DNA of 8,119 nucleotides from Bacteroidota bacterium (GCA_947462865.1 CANHRW010000085.1:1-8119), one strand, 5' to 3'; positions 1 through 5,550 are shown, counted from the first letter of the stretch. Notes: generated by a model not told the origin, from the sequence alone. Program-made: numbers and translations.

Positions 1-1
1 A

Positions 2-379
2 ATTGAATTTGACAAAAAGGATAAAAAACTAGCTTTAGAGGCCAAACAAGAAATGGCTTTGTCGTCTATGGTTGACATTATTTTAAGTAAGTTTAGCAAA
101 CAGGCATTGGATGTAAGAAGCTTGGATTTAACTAAAAAGCCTGTAGCGAGTGGAAAAATCTTAACTCAAACCATTCAACTCAAAGAAGGAATTGATAAAG
201 AACAAGCTAAGAAAATTGTAAACTTCATAAAAAATTCAGGTGTAAAAGTTCAGGGAGCAATCCATGATGACCAAATCAGAGTAAATGGCAAAAAAATTGA
301 TGATTTGCAGACAGTAATTGGCCTTCTTCGTCAAGAGGATTTTGATCTACCCTTGCAATTCGACAATTTCAGAAGCTAA
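2..379 (+). CDS. yajQ: YajQ family nucleotide-binding protein, 3' part (5' end outside window)
   Basis: This is the C-terminal part (126 codons) of a YajQ/UPF0234 protein, a small cytoplasmic family with two ferredoxin-like folds. Some members bind nucleotides, and the Xanthomonas member is reported to bind c-di-GMP. The frame is open from base 2, so the in-frame ATG at 53 is internal and not the start. Family-typical segments are ALDVRSLDL, SGK followed by a T-Q-x-x-Q-L-K-E-GI stretch, AKKIVNFIKNSGVKVQG, DDQIRVNGKKIDDLQTV and the closing LQFDNFR. Comparison with the usual length of about 160 residues suggests some 35 to 40 N-terminal residues lie upstream. It ends tail to tail with cdaA, 3 bp apart. 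The family is secure; the ligand in this organism is unknown. Confidence 0.93.
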   Translation: MEFDKKDKKLALEAKQEMALSSMVDIILSKFSKQALDVRSLDLTKKPVASGKILTQTIQLKEGIDKEQAKKIVNFIKNSGVKVQGAIHDDQIRVNGKKIDDLQTVIGLLRQEDFDLPLQFDNFRS

Positions 380-382
380 TTG

Positions 383-1201
383 CTAGGAAACTCCCAGCAT
401 TTCGTCTGAGAAATCTTTGGTAAGTCTGTCAATCATTTGAGCAGTAGTAAGTCCTTCATATATTTTACCCTCTGATACGTAGCTTACAACCCCCCTTTCT
501 TCACTCACAACCAGAACCACAGCATCTGTTTGCTCAGAAATACCAATGGCAGACAAATGTCTCAAGCCAAAATTATTTAAAATAGCTGGGTTTTCACTTA
601 CTGGTAAAATACAATTGGCCGCTTTAATTTTTCCTTTTGATATGATCACTGCACCATCGTGTAAAGGACTATGCTTGTTAAAAATTGAAATCAATAATTT
701 TTTACTGATGTCTGCATTAATCAATTGACCAGAAGTGCCAATGAATTTCATTTCAGATGTTTTGGGGAATACAATGATGGCTCCGGTATTACTGGCAGCC
801 AAACTTTCACAAGCTTCAACAATTTCATCAAAAGGTGTTGCAAAAGTATCTTGTATTTTCCATCTCCAAGGAAAAATATTCCACCATGATTTGTTTTCCC
901 CAAGAAAGGAACTGTTACCTAAAATCAATAAAAATTTTCTGATTTCCTGTTGAAATACTATGAGTACAGCTATAACTCCAGCTTGAGCAAATTGGCTTAA
1001 AATACCCTCTAACAAAGGCATTTCAAAATACCTAACCAAAACACCAAAGAGGTAAATGGTAACCAAGCCTATTAAAATATTGAAGGCCAAGCTGCCTTTT
1101 AATAATTTATAAAGCTGAATCGATATCAATAAAACCAATAAAACATCAATCAAATTGATCAATGTAAACCTGTATGTTCCTAACTCAAATAAATCAATCA
1201 T
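383..1201 (-). CDS. cdaA: CdaA-type membrane diadenylate cyclase (c-di-AMP synthase)
   Basis: Makes cyclic di-AMP from two ATP; in better studied bacteria this messenger controls potassium and osmolyte balance and cell-wall state. The 272 residues match the CdaA layout: three predicted membrane helices near residues 14-34, 38-57 and 68-86, a linker with FQQEIRKFL (83-91), then a DisA_N catalytic domain from about 120 to 255. The DGA motif is present (HDGAVII, D182-A184), as are the ILPVSENP stretch (198-205), GISEQTDA (220-227) and SEERG (233-237). The usual RHR motif reads R214-H215-L216, an unusual third residue (see findings). The ATG start at 1201 places the first helix properly. It lies 12 bp downstream of folP, so the two are probably cotranscribed. 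No CdaR (YbbR) or GlmM gene, its usual Firmicutes partners, is adjacent. Confidence 0.93.
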   Translation of the reverse strand: MIDLFELGTYRFTLINLIDVLLVLLISIQLYKLLKGSLAFNILIGLVTIYLFGVLVRYFEMPLLEGILSQFAQAGVIAVLIVFQQEIRKFLLILGNSSFLGENKSWWNIFPWRWKIQDTFATPFDEIVEACESLAASNTGAIIVFPKTSEMKFIGTSGQLINADISKKLLISIFNKHSPLHDGAVIISKGKIKAANCILPVSENPAILNNFGLRHLSAIGISEQTDAVVLVVSEERGVVSYVSEGKIYEGLTTAQMIDRLTKDFSDEMLGVS

Positions 1202-1213
1202 TTTAAATTCTTT

Positions 1214-2062
1214 TTAAACTTCACTCATTGCCTCAACTACCTGAATAGTTTGAACAGCAGCCAACACATCATGAACCCTTAAAATGCTAGCTCCATTTAA
1301 TAAAGCAATGGTATTTGCAGCTATTGTTCCTGTCAAAGCATCGCTAGTATCTGTATGTGTTAGTTGACGGATCATTGATTTTCTGGACAACCCTGCCAAG
1401 ATAGGCATTTTAAATATGCCGAATGAAGAAAGATTTTTTAAAAGTAATGTGTTTTGCGCCAAGTTTTTCCCGAAACCAAAACCTGGATCCAAAATAATAT
1501 CTGGATGACCTGATGCGATTAATGGAGCTAGTTTTGACAGAAAAAAATCCATCATGTCTTTGAGCAAATTCTCATTGTTTGAGGCCGTTAAATCTTTGTT
1601 AAAATGGCTACCCGGATGCATCAACACATAAGGTACTCTAGACTCAACAACAAAGGGCAACAATGACTTATCCAATTCAAATGCTGAAACATCATTGATG
1701 ATATGCACCCCATTTTTAACTGCAAATTCAGCTGTTTTTTGATAAAAAGTATCGATTGAAAAAATAGCTGCAGGAAAAGCTTTTGTAAGTTCAGGCAAAA
1801 CAATTTGCAAACGACTGAGTTCTTCTTCAGCTGATAAAATAGCTGCACCAGGCCTCGTTGATTGTGCACCTATGTCTATAATTTTGGCACCTTGTTCAAT
1901 CATGATAGCTGCCTTATTCAAAGCATTTGTAGTTTCTAATGTTCTACTATATGTATAAAAACTATCGGGGGTAAGGTTGAGTATACCCATCACAACAGGC
2001 TTTTCTAGTGAAAGTATGTTTCCACCACAATTAAAAGTAAATTTAGGCCGAATTGTTTGCAA
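1214..2062 (-). CDS. folP: Dihydropteroate synthase
   Basis: Condenses 6-hydroxymethyl-7,8-dihydropterin diphosphate with p-aminobenzoate to dihydropteroate in folate synthesis, and is the sulfonamide target. The 282 residues carry the full set of TIM-barrel motifs: MGILNLTPDSF (25-35), DIGAQSTRPG (63-72), SIDT (102-105), INDVSA (122-127), LMH (147-149), DPGFGFGK (192-199), GLSRKS (224-229) and RVHD (262-265). The pABA-loop motif has Ala-Gln where Gly-Glu is commonest; the binding Ser-Thr-Arg is kept. No ATG lies before the first core strand (the first in-frame ATG is codon 25), so TTG at 2062 is the best start, giving a normal N-terminus. A divergent promoter sits just upstream. cdaA follows after 12 bp. 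Confidence 0.96.
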   Translation of the reverse strand: MQTIRPKFTFNCGGNILSLEKPVVMGILNLTPDSFYTYSRTLETTNALNKAAIMIEQGAKIIDIGAQSTRPGAAILSAEEELSRLQIVLPELTKAFPAAIFSIDTFYQKTAEFAVKNGVHIINDVSAFELDKSLLPFVVESRVPYVLMHPGSHFNKDLTASNNENLLKDMMDFFLSKLAPLIASGHPDIILDPGFGFGKNLAQNTLLLKNLSSFGIFKMPILAGLSRKSMIRQLTHTDTSDALTGTIAANTIALLNGASILRVHDVLAAVQTIQVVEAMSEV

Positions 2063-2085
2063 AATCAGGAATGGGTTTATTTTTG
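2056..2085 (+). promoter_or_regulatory. Bacteroidota-type promoter for the Nmad1 operon
   Basis: TTTG at 2056-2059, an 18-nt spacer, and TATTTTTG at 2078-2085 (fits TAnnTTTG). The predicted start of transcription is near 2091-2093, about 20 nt before the TTG start at 2112. The upstream element lies inside the first two codons of the oppositely oriented folP. Prediction from consensus only. Confidence 0.6.
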
Positions 2086-2093
2086 TATCTTGA

Positions 2094-2124
2094 CAAATAA
2101 AAACTAGAAAATTGATAAATCAAA
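2094..2124 (-). promoter_or_regulatory. Bacteroidota-type promoter for folP-cdaA (one mismatch)
   Basis: Read on the minus strand: TTTG (2124-2121), a 19-nt spacer, and TTTATTTG (2101-2094), which differs from TAnnTTTG only at the second base. Transcription would begin near 2087, leaving about 25 nt before the TTG start of folP. Its upstream element lies within codons 4-5 of the Nmad1 gene, so the two divergent promoters interlock. Confidence 0.45.
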
Positions 2125-2666
2125 CTTCCAACCAATTTGACCATGTAATCAAAAGCTGCAGAGATATTTTCATTAAGAAAAATAAAGACTACGGACAAAG
2201 CTGGAGAATCATGAGAATTAGCTCAATTGCTGATCAGATATACATTAAGGCGGCCAGAATTAGAAACATAGAGGAAAAAGGCCTTAGTTTGGTAGACGAG
2301 GGTATTGAAAGCGAATTCAGAGGTGTCATTAACTATTGCATAATGGCATTGATTCAAATACAAAAAAATGAAGATGCACAAGTAGAAATCACGTTTGAAG
2401 AACTGATAAATTTATTTGACAGCATTGTTTCACAAACTAAAAAATTGATGCTTGAAAAAAACCATGACTATGGAGAAATATGGCGTTCTATGTTGGTGAG
2501 TACATTCACAGATATGCTATTGATGCGCATCAACAGAATACACCAAATTATTGACAATAAAGGACAAACCATCAGTAGTGAAGGCATTGACAGCAATTTC
2601 ATGGATATGATTAATTATTCCATTTTTGCATTGATACAATTAGAAGAAAAAAACGCAACAATATGA
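2112..2666 (+). CDS. Nmad1 (DUF1599) family protein with two tandem repeats
   Basis: A 184-residue, probably all-helical, soluble protein of the family formerly called DUF1599, now Nmad1 (nucleotide modification associated domain 1). The family name comes from computational context, and I know of no demonstrated activity. Two copies of one repeat are visible with a period of 93-94 residues: KDYG (25-28) with W31, R49, EGI (63-65) and INY (73-75); then HDYG (118-121) with W124, R142, EGI (157-159) and INY (167-169). The conserved acidic and basic residues suggest a nucleotide or metal site, but that is inference. The start is TTG at 2112: an in-frame stop lies at 2091 and the first ATG is codon 34, inside repeat 1. 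The stop overlaps the next start (ATGA), implying translational coupling with the BT_3928-like gene. Confidence 0.85.
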   Translation: MINQTSNQFDHVIKSCRDIFIKKNKDYGQSWRIMRISSIADQIYIKAARIRNIEEKGLSLVDEGIESEFRGVINYCIMALIQIQKNEDAQVEITFEELINLFDSIVSQTKKLMLEKNHDYGEIWRSMLVSTFTDMLLMRINRIHQIIDNKGQTISSEGIDSNFMDMINYSIFALIQLEEKNATI

Positions 2667-3787
2667 TAAAAGTAACCACCCAAATAAGCCGAGTTTTAGT
2701 TGGCATTTTATTTATCATTTCAGGCTTAATCAAAGCCAATGATACGCTAGGATTTAGTTATAAGTTAATTGAATATTTTGAACTATTTGGTTGGGATCTT
2801 TTCATCCCATTTGCTGTTCCGGCGGCAATGGCTATCTGCATATTTGAAATTATATCTGGGGTTGCCTTACTCATTGGAATATATGTTACCCTAAATGCAT
2901 GGCTATTGTTAATTTTAATTGCCTTTTTTACATGGCTCACGGGCTACAGTGCTATTACACACAAAGTAACAGACTGTGGCTGTTTTGGAGATGCTTTAAA
3001 ATTAACTCCCTTACAAAGTTTCTTGAAAGATGTGGTCTTATTTGTATTGATTGTATTGATTGTAATTGGTAAGAAAAACATTCAGCCTTTATTCAATAAA
3101 GTCATCAACCATATAGGGCTTTTTGTTGCCTTTTTAGTGACCTTATTTTTTACGTTGTATACATATATGTTTTTACCTGTCAAAGACTTTTTACCGTATA
3201 AAATCGGGAATAACATAAAAGAATTGACCACTGTGCCAGAAAATGCCCCAAAGGACATCATTGAAATGCTTTTTATCTATGAAAAAGAAGGTAAAACCTA
3301 TGAGTTCTCAGCTACTAGCCTGCCTACGGACATTGAGAATTATAACTATATAGACAGAAAAGATAAACTCATACAAGAAGGTTACAGAGCGCCCATTCAT
3401 GACTTTAAATTGTTTGACTCAAGTGATGTTGAATTGACTGAACAATTTTTTAGTGATACTGGATATAAACTGTTGCTTGTACAAACAAAATTAAATGAAG
3501 AATTGAGGCAATTGGTAGATCCAATAAATGCTTTGTATGATTACATGAAAGAAAGCAAAACAGGAAGTTTTTGGGCATTAACAGCCAGCTCAAAAGATGA
3601 TATCAAGGCTTATTCAGCTGAATTTAAAAACCATTATACTTTCTACAATATGGATGCCATTCCCTTGAAATCGATGGTGCGTTCAAACCCTGGTTTGATT
3701 TTATTAAAAAACAATGTGGTTGTAAAAAAATGGGGGGCATTTAATTTCCCCGATCCAACCATACTTAAAAAATACATCCACCAATAA
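2663..3787 (+). CDS. BT_3928-like membrane protein: DoxX/MauE-type domain plus thioredoxin-like domain
   Basis: An uncharacterised 374-residue inner-membrane protein of a Bacteroidota family (NCBI-style name BT_3928 family). The N-terminal part is DoxX/MauE-like: RVLVGILFIISGLIKAND (10-27), further hydrophobic helices near 47-75, 77-97, 119-136 and 151-172, and a D104-C-G-C-F-G-D110 motif after the third helix. After about residue 180 comes a soluble region whose end (about 266-374) resembles a thioredoxin fold, with a strand LLLVQ (270-274) and NPGLILLKNNVVVKKW (342-357) like the segment around the cis-proline. No CXXC is present there, and C105 and C107 are the only closely spaced cysteines. 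A role in membrane redox chemistry is inference. It overlaps the Nmad1 stop by 4 bp, and aroK follows after 10 bp, so the three genes probably form one transcript. Confidence 0.83.
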   Translation: MIKVTTQISRVLVGILFIISGLIKANDTLGFSYKLIEYFELFGWDLFIPFAVPAAMAICIFEIISGVALLIGIYVTLNAWLLLILIAFFTWLTGYSAITHKVTDCGCFGDALKLTPLQSFLKDVVLFVLIVLIVIGKKNIQPLFNKVINHIGLFVAFLVTLFFTLYTYMFLPVKDFLPYKIGNNIKELTTVPENAPKDIIEMLFIYEKEGKTYEFSATSLPTDIENYNYIDRKDKLIQEGYRAPIHDFKLFDSSDVELTEQFFSDTGYKLLLVQTKLNEELRQLVDPINALYDYMKESKTGSFWALTASSKDDIKAYSAEFKNHYTFYNMDAIPLKSMVRSNPGLILLKNNVVVKKWGAFNFPDPTILKKYIHQ

Positions 3788-3797
3788 ATCAAGAACA

Positions 3798-4325
3798 TTG
3801 AAAAAGAATGGGCCCATTTTTTTGTGGGGAATGCCCGGAGTAGGCAAAAGTAGCTTAGGAAAAAAAATAGCCAAATTGCTCCAATATAATTGGATAGATT
3901 TAGACTTATATTTAGAAAATAAACACAATTGCACCATTGCAGAAATGGTTGCACAAAATGGGAGTGAATACTTTAGAAAGGCAGAACAAGATTGTCTTTT
4001 AGAACTCATTCAACTCAAGCATACCGTCGTGTCATGTGGCGGTGGGACCCCTATTTATTTTGACAACGCCAAAACCATGCTCGAATCTGGTATTTGTATT
4101 TATTTAAATGCGGAGCTGTCTTTTATAAATAGTCGGCTAACTCAATCCAAACAAGAAAGATTTATGTTTAACACAAATGAAACTGAAAATTTTTTAACGC
4201 TAACAGAAAAGCTCTATCTTGAAAGAAAACCCATCTATGAATTAGCCCCAATTCATATAAAAGTACCCCTTACCGAAATTTCACAAATTATTTTAGAACT
4301 AAAAAAGAGCTTCGAACAGGCTTAA
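3798..4325 (+). CDS. aroK: Shikimate kinase
   Basis: Phosphorylates shikimate at the 3-position with ATP, the fifth step of the chorismate pathway. The 175 residues match the family length. Visible motifs: P-loop GMPGVGKSS (11-19), IDLD with D34 and D36 for shikimate and magnesium, YFR (R60) for the substrate carboxylate, SCGGG (79-83), the lid arginine R121 in QERF, and LERKPIY (141-147) with R143. The start must precede the P-loop; the only in-frame candidate is TTG at 3798, since the first ATG (codon 12) lies inside the Walker A motif. It begins 10 bp after the BT_3928-like gene with no promoter between, so it probably belongs to that transcript. A GC-rich palindrome covers the first codons (see findings). 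Confidence 0.95.
   Translation: MKKNGPIFLWGMPGVGKSSLGKKIAKLLQYNWIDLDLYLENKHNCTIAEMVAQNGSEYFRKAEQDCLLELIQLKHTVVSCGGGTPIYFDNAKTMLESGICIYLNAELSFINSRLTQSKQERFMFNTNETENFLTLTEKLYLERKPIYELAPIHIKVPLTEISQIILELKKSFEQA
3801..3823. repeat. Palindrome over the first codons of aroK
   Basis: AATGGGCCCATT (3807-3818) is a perfect 12-bp palindrome; the flanking A-run (3801-3805) and T-run (3819-3823) extend it with a single G/T mismatch. As RNA it could fold as a stem of about 10 bp around a GGCC loop, followed by U residues, just after the TTG start codon. It may be only a by-product of the codons for KNGPIF. Confidence 0.5.
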
Positions 4326-4372
4326 AAGCCTTGTTTTACACTGATTTAATGTCAATTTGTGCAAAACTTGTT

Positions 4373-4402
4373 GAATTCTGCGAAAAAAAATTTGCAGAAT
4401 TC
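4373..4402. repeat. Perfect 9-bp inverted repeat upstream of the HU promoter
   Basis: Arms GAATTCTGC (4373-4381) and GCAGAATTC (4394-4402) are exact reverse complements. The inner bases (G/T wobble, then two A-T pairs) could extend the stem to 12 bp around a loop of six A. It lies 10 bp upstream of the predicted -33 element of HU and 47 bp after the aroK stop codon. No U-run follows either arm, so it is not a standard intrinsic terminator. It could be an operator or an RNA-end-stabilising hairpin for aroK. Confidence 0.6.
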
Positions 4403-4412
4403 GCCAAAGCAC

Positions 4413-4442
4413 TTGATTTTTTGGGATGGTTTATTAAGTTTG
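4413..4442 (+). promoter_or_regulatory. Bacteroidota-type promoter for HU
   Basis: TTG at 4413-4415, a 19-nt spacer, and TAAGTTTG at 4435-4442, a full match to TAnnTTTG. Transcription would start near 4449, leaving a leader of about 22 nt before the ATG at 4471. The rest of the 145-bp gap between aroK and HU holds only the inverted repeat listed separately. Confidence 0.65.
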
Positions 4443-4470
4443 TTACACAATAACCCTTAAAATAAAAAAT

Positions 4471-4761
4471 ATGAACAAACAAGACTTAATCGATTCAATG
4501 GCAAAAGCTGCCGGAATTACCAAAGTTCAAGCTCAATCTTCTTTAGATGCATTCATGGGTTCAATCCAAACTGCATTGAAAAAAGGTGACAAAGTTATCT
4601 TGGTAGGATTTGGAACATTCTCAGTAACTAAGAGAGCTGCTAGAATTGGAAGAAATCCACAATGGAAAAAAGGTATGCCTGGTGATGGTACTATCAAAAT
4701 TCCTGCAAAGAAAGTTGCTAAATTTAAAGCTGGTACAGGCTTACAAGCTAAAATCAAATAA
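4471..4761 (+). CDS. HU family DNA-binding protein
   Basis: A nucleoid-associated protein that binds and bends double-stranded DNA as a dimer with little sequence preference. The 96 residues show the HU/IHF fold: MNKQDLIDSMAKAAGITK at the N-terminus, the dimer-core signature VGFGTFSV (45-52), and the DNA-binding arm ARIGRNPQ with R58, R61 and the intercalating proline P63. Compared with E. coli HU-beta (90 residues), about six residues are added after the arm tip (W65 to G73, containing KKGMPGDG). The C-terminal half is lysine-rich (KIPAKKVAKFKAG). It is a single-gene unit between its own promoter and a strong terminator, consistent with high expression. I do not assign hupA or hupB because the organism is unknown. 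Confidence 0.95.
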   Translation: MNKQDLIDSMAKAAGITKVQAQSSLDAFMGSIQTALKKGDKVILVGFGTFSVTKRAARIGRNPQWKKGMPGDGTIKIPAKKVAKFKAGTGLQAKIK

Positions 4762-4776
4762 TTTAATTTTAGTCAT

Positions 4777-4807
4777 AAAAAAACCCGGCCAATGGTCGGG
4801 TTTTTTT
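4777..4807. terminator. Bidirectional intrinsic terminator between HU and the phosphoribosyltransferase gene
   Basis: Seven A (4777-4783), stem CCCGGCC (4784-4790), loop AAT (4791-4793), GGTCGGG (4794-4800, one G-T wobble) and seven T (4801-4807). The symmetric A-run and T-run let it work on both strands. It sits 15 bp after the HU stop and 7 bp beyond the stop of the leftward gene. Confidence 0.92.
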
Positions 4808-4814
4808 ATGCTTA

Positions 4815-5312
4815 TTATTCTACATAAACACTGATTTTACCTGCTCTACATTGCACATTGATATGCTCTTGCAAAGTTGTACTCAAGGAGGTTCCAATAA
4901 AATTTGCTTGCAATGGGAAATGCTTGTAACTGCGGTCTACTAAAACCGCTAATTGTATTTGGTTAAATCCTTTACTAAAACATACAGACAATGCACACAT
5001 CATGGTTTTACCCGAATTCAAGACATCATCAACTATAACTAATGCGCTATTGGCACTAGGATTAAATGTTCCATTTACAACTGCAGAACTTAATTGAGGA
5101 TTTTTTTTGTCAATTTGAATTCCAGCCCTTACAATGCGTTGAGAAGTAATCGCATGCAATTCATTTTCTAAGATATCTGCAAGCGCTTTACCTTGACCTT
5201 CAATGTGAACCAAGCAAATTTCTTTGGCTTTACTGTTTGATTCTAAAATTTGATAGGCAATTCGCTTTAAAATGGGAGAAACCTGCTGGTGTGTTAGAAT
5301 TTGAACTTTCAT
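4815..5312 (-). CDS. PyrR-like phosphoribosyltransferase family protein
   Basis: A type I phosphoribosyltransferase whose closest recognisable relative is PyrR, the uracil phosphoribosyltransferase and pyr-operon attenuator. The PRPP-binding signature is clear: LVIVDDVLNSGKTMMCAL (91-108). The order of segments follows Bacillus PyrR: KRIAYQILE (16-24), AVLVDRSYKHFPLQANFIGTS (122-142) and a SVYVE ending. At 165 residues it is about 15 shorter than PyrR. It lacks the RDD-containing segment between the Q-I-D strand and the PRPP loop, and the KTRG loop is replaced by EGQG (38-41). It may therefore have a different base substrate or have lost activity, so no symbol is given. It is transcribed alone, against HU, and shares HU's terminator. 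Start at ATG 5312. Confidence 0.85.
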   Translation of the reverse strand: MKVQILTHQQVSPILKRIAYQILESNSKAKEICLVHIEGQGKALADILENELHAITSQRIVRAGIQIDKKNPQLSSAVVNGTFNPSANSALVIVDDVLNSGKTMMCALSVCFSKGFNQIQLAVLVDRSYKHFPLQANFIGTSLSTTLQEHINVQCRAGKISVYVE

Positions 5313-5317
5313 GGACC

Positions 5318-5325
5318 CAAAATTA
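5318..5325 (-). promoter_or_regulatory. Possible -7 element of the phosphoribosyltransferase gene
   Basis: TAATTTTG on the minus strand fits TAnnTTTG and ends 5 bp before the ATG at 5312, so transcription would start almost at the start codon. No TTG is found at the expected distance upstream (near 5344-5348), so this is weak. Confidence 0.22.
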
Positions 5326-5435
5326 ACCGATTTGGAATTAAATTTACTGAAAATATCAAAACCATAGCACTATCATTATCTATAAATGACTATATTTGTT
5401 AGCAAAGGCGAAATAAAAAATATTTGTTTAAAAAT

Positions 5436-5466
5436 TTTGAAATTGAACTTTTTAACCATATTTTTG
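5436..5466 (+). promoter_or_regulatory. Bacteroidota-type promoter for rpmE2
   Basis: TTTG at 5436-5439, a 19-nt spacer, and TATTTTTG at 5459-5466, matching consensus at both elements. Predicted transcription start near 5473. A second -7-like sequence, TATATTTG at 5391-5398, has no TTG at the right distance and is less convincing. Confidence 0.65.
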
Positions 5467-5472
5467 CCCTCC

Positions 5473-5550
5473 AATTTGGTAGTTTGTATTACATAAAAAT
5501 GTCTTATAGCTATCACATTCAGAACTTTAAAAGAATAAAACAGAAGGAAT
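5473..5550 (+). other. Leader region of rpmE2 with a possible short overlapping ORF
   Basis: About 78 nt lie between the predicted transcription start and the rpmE2 ATG, long compared with the roughly 20-nt leaders predicted elsewhere in this window. It holds a weak imperfect hairpin (AATGT 5498-5502 with ACATT 5515-5519, and ATAGCTAT between them) and a 27-codon ORF from ATG 5499 to TAG 5582, out of frame with rpmE2 and overlapping its start. An AGAAGGA stretch (5542-5548) sits too close to the ATG for a normal Shine-Dalgarno site. The remaining 5313-5435 part of this gap shows no gene. Confidence 0.35.

Noticed and set aside
53..379. Complete 108-residue yajQ starting at ATG 53
   Set aside because: The frame is open to the window edge and the upstream residues fit the family, so this methionine is internal.
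3044..3061. Two tandem copies of the 9-mer GTATTGATT in the BT_3928-like gene
   Set aside because: It encodes VLI-VLI in a membrane helix, where hydrophobic codon repetition is expected by chance.
4318..4337. AGGCTT/AAGCCT dyad spanning the aroK stop codon, followed by GTTTT
   Set aside because: The stem is only 5-6 bp with a very short loop, and the T-run is weak, so it is not convincing as an intrinsic terminator.
5391..5398. TATATTTG as an alternative rpmE2 promoter element
   Set aside because: It fits TAnnTTTG but has no TTG about 19 nt upstream, and it would give a leader of nearly 150 nt; the 5436-5466 pair is better.
5542..5548. AGAAGGA as a Shine-Dalgarno site for rpmE2
   Set aside because: It ends only two bases before the ATG, too close for anti-SD pairing, and other genes here lack such sites.
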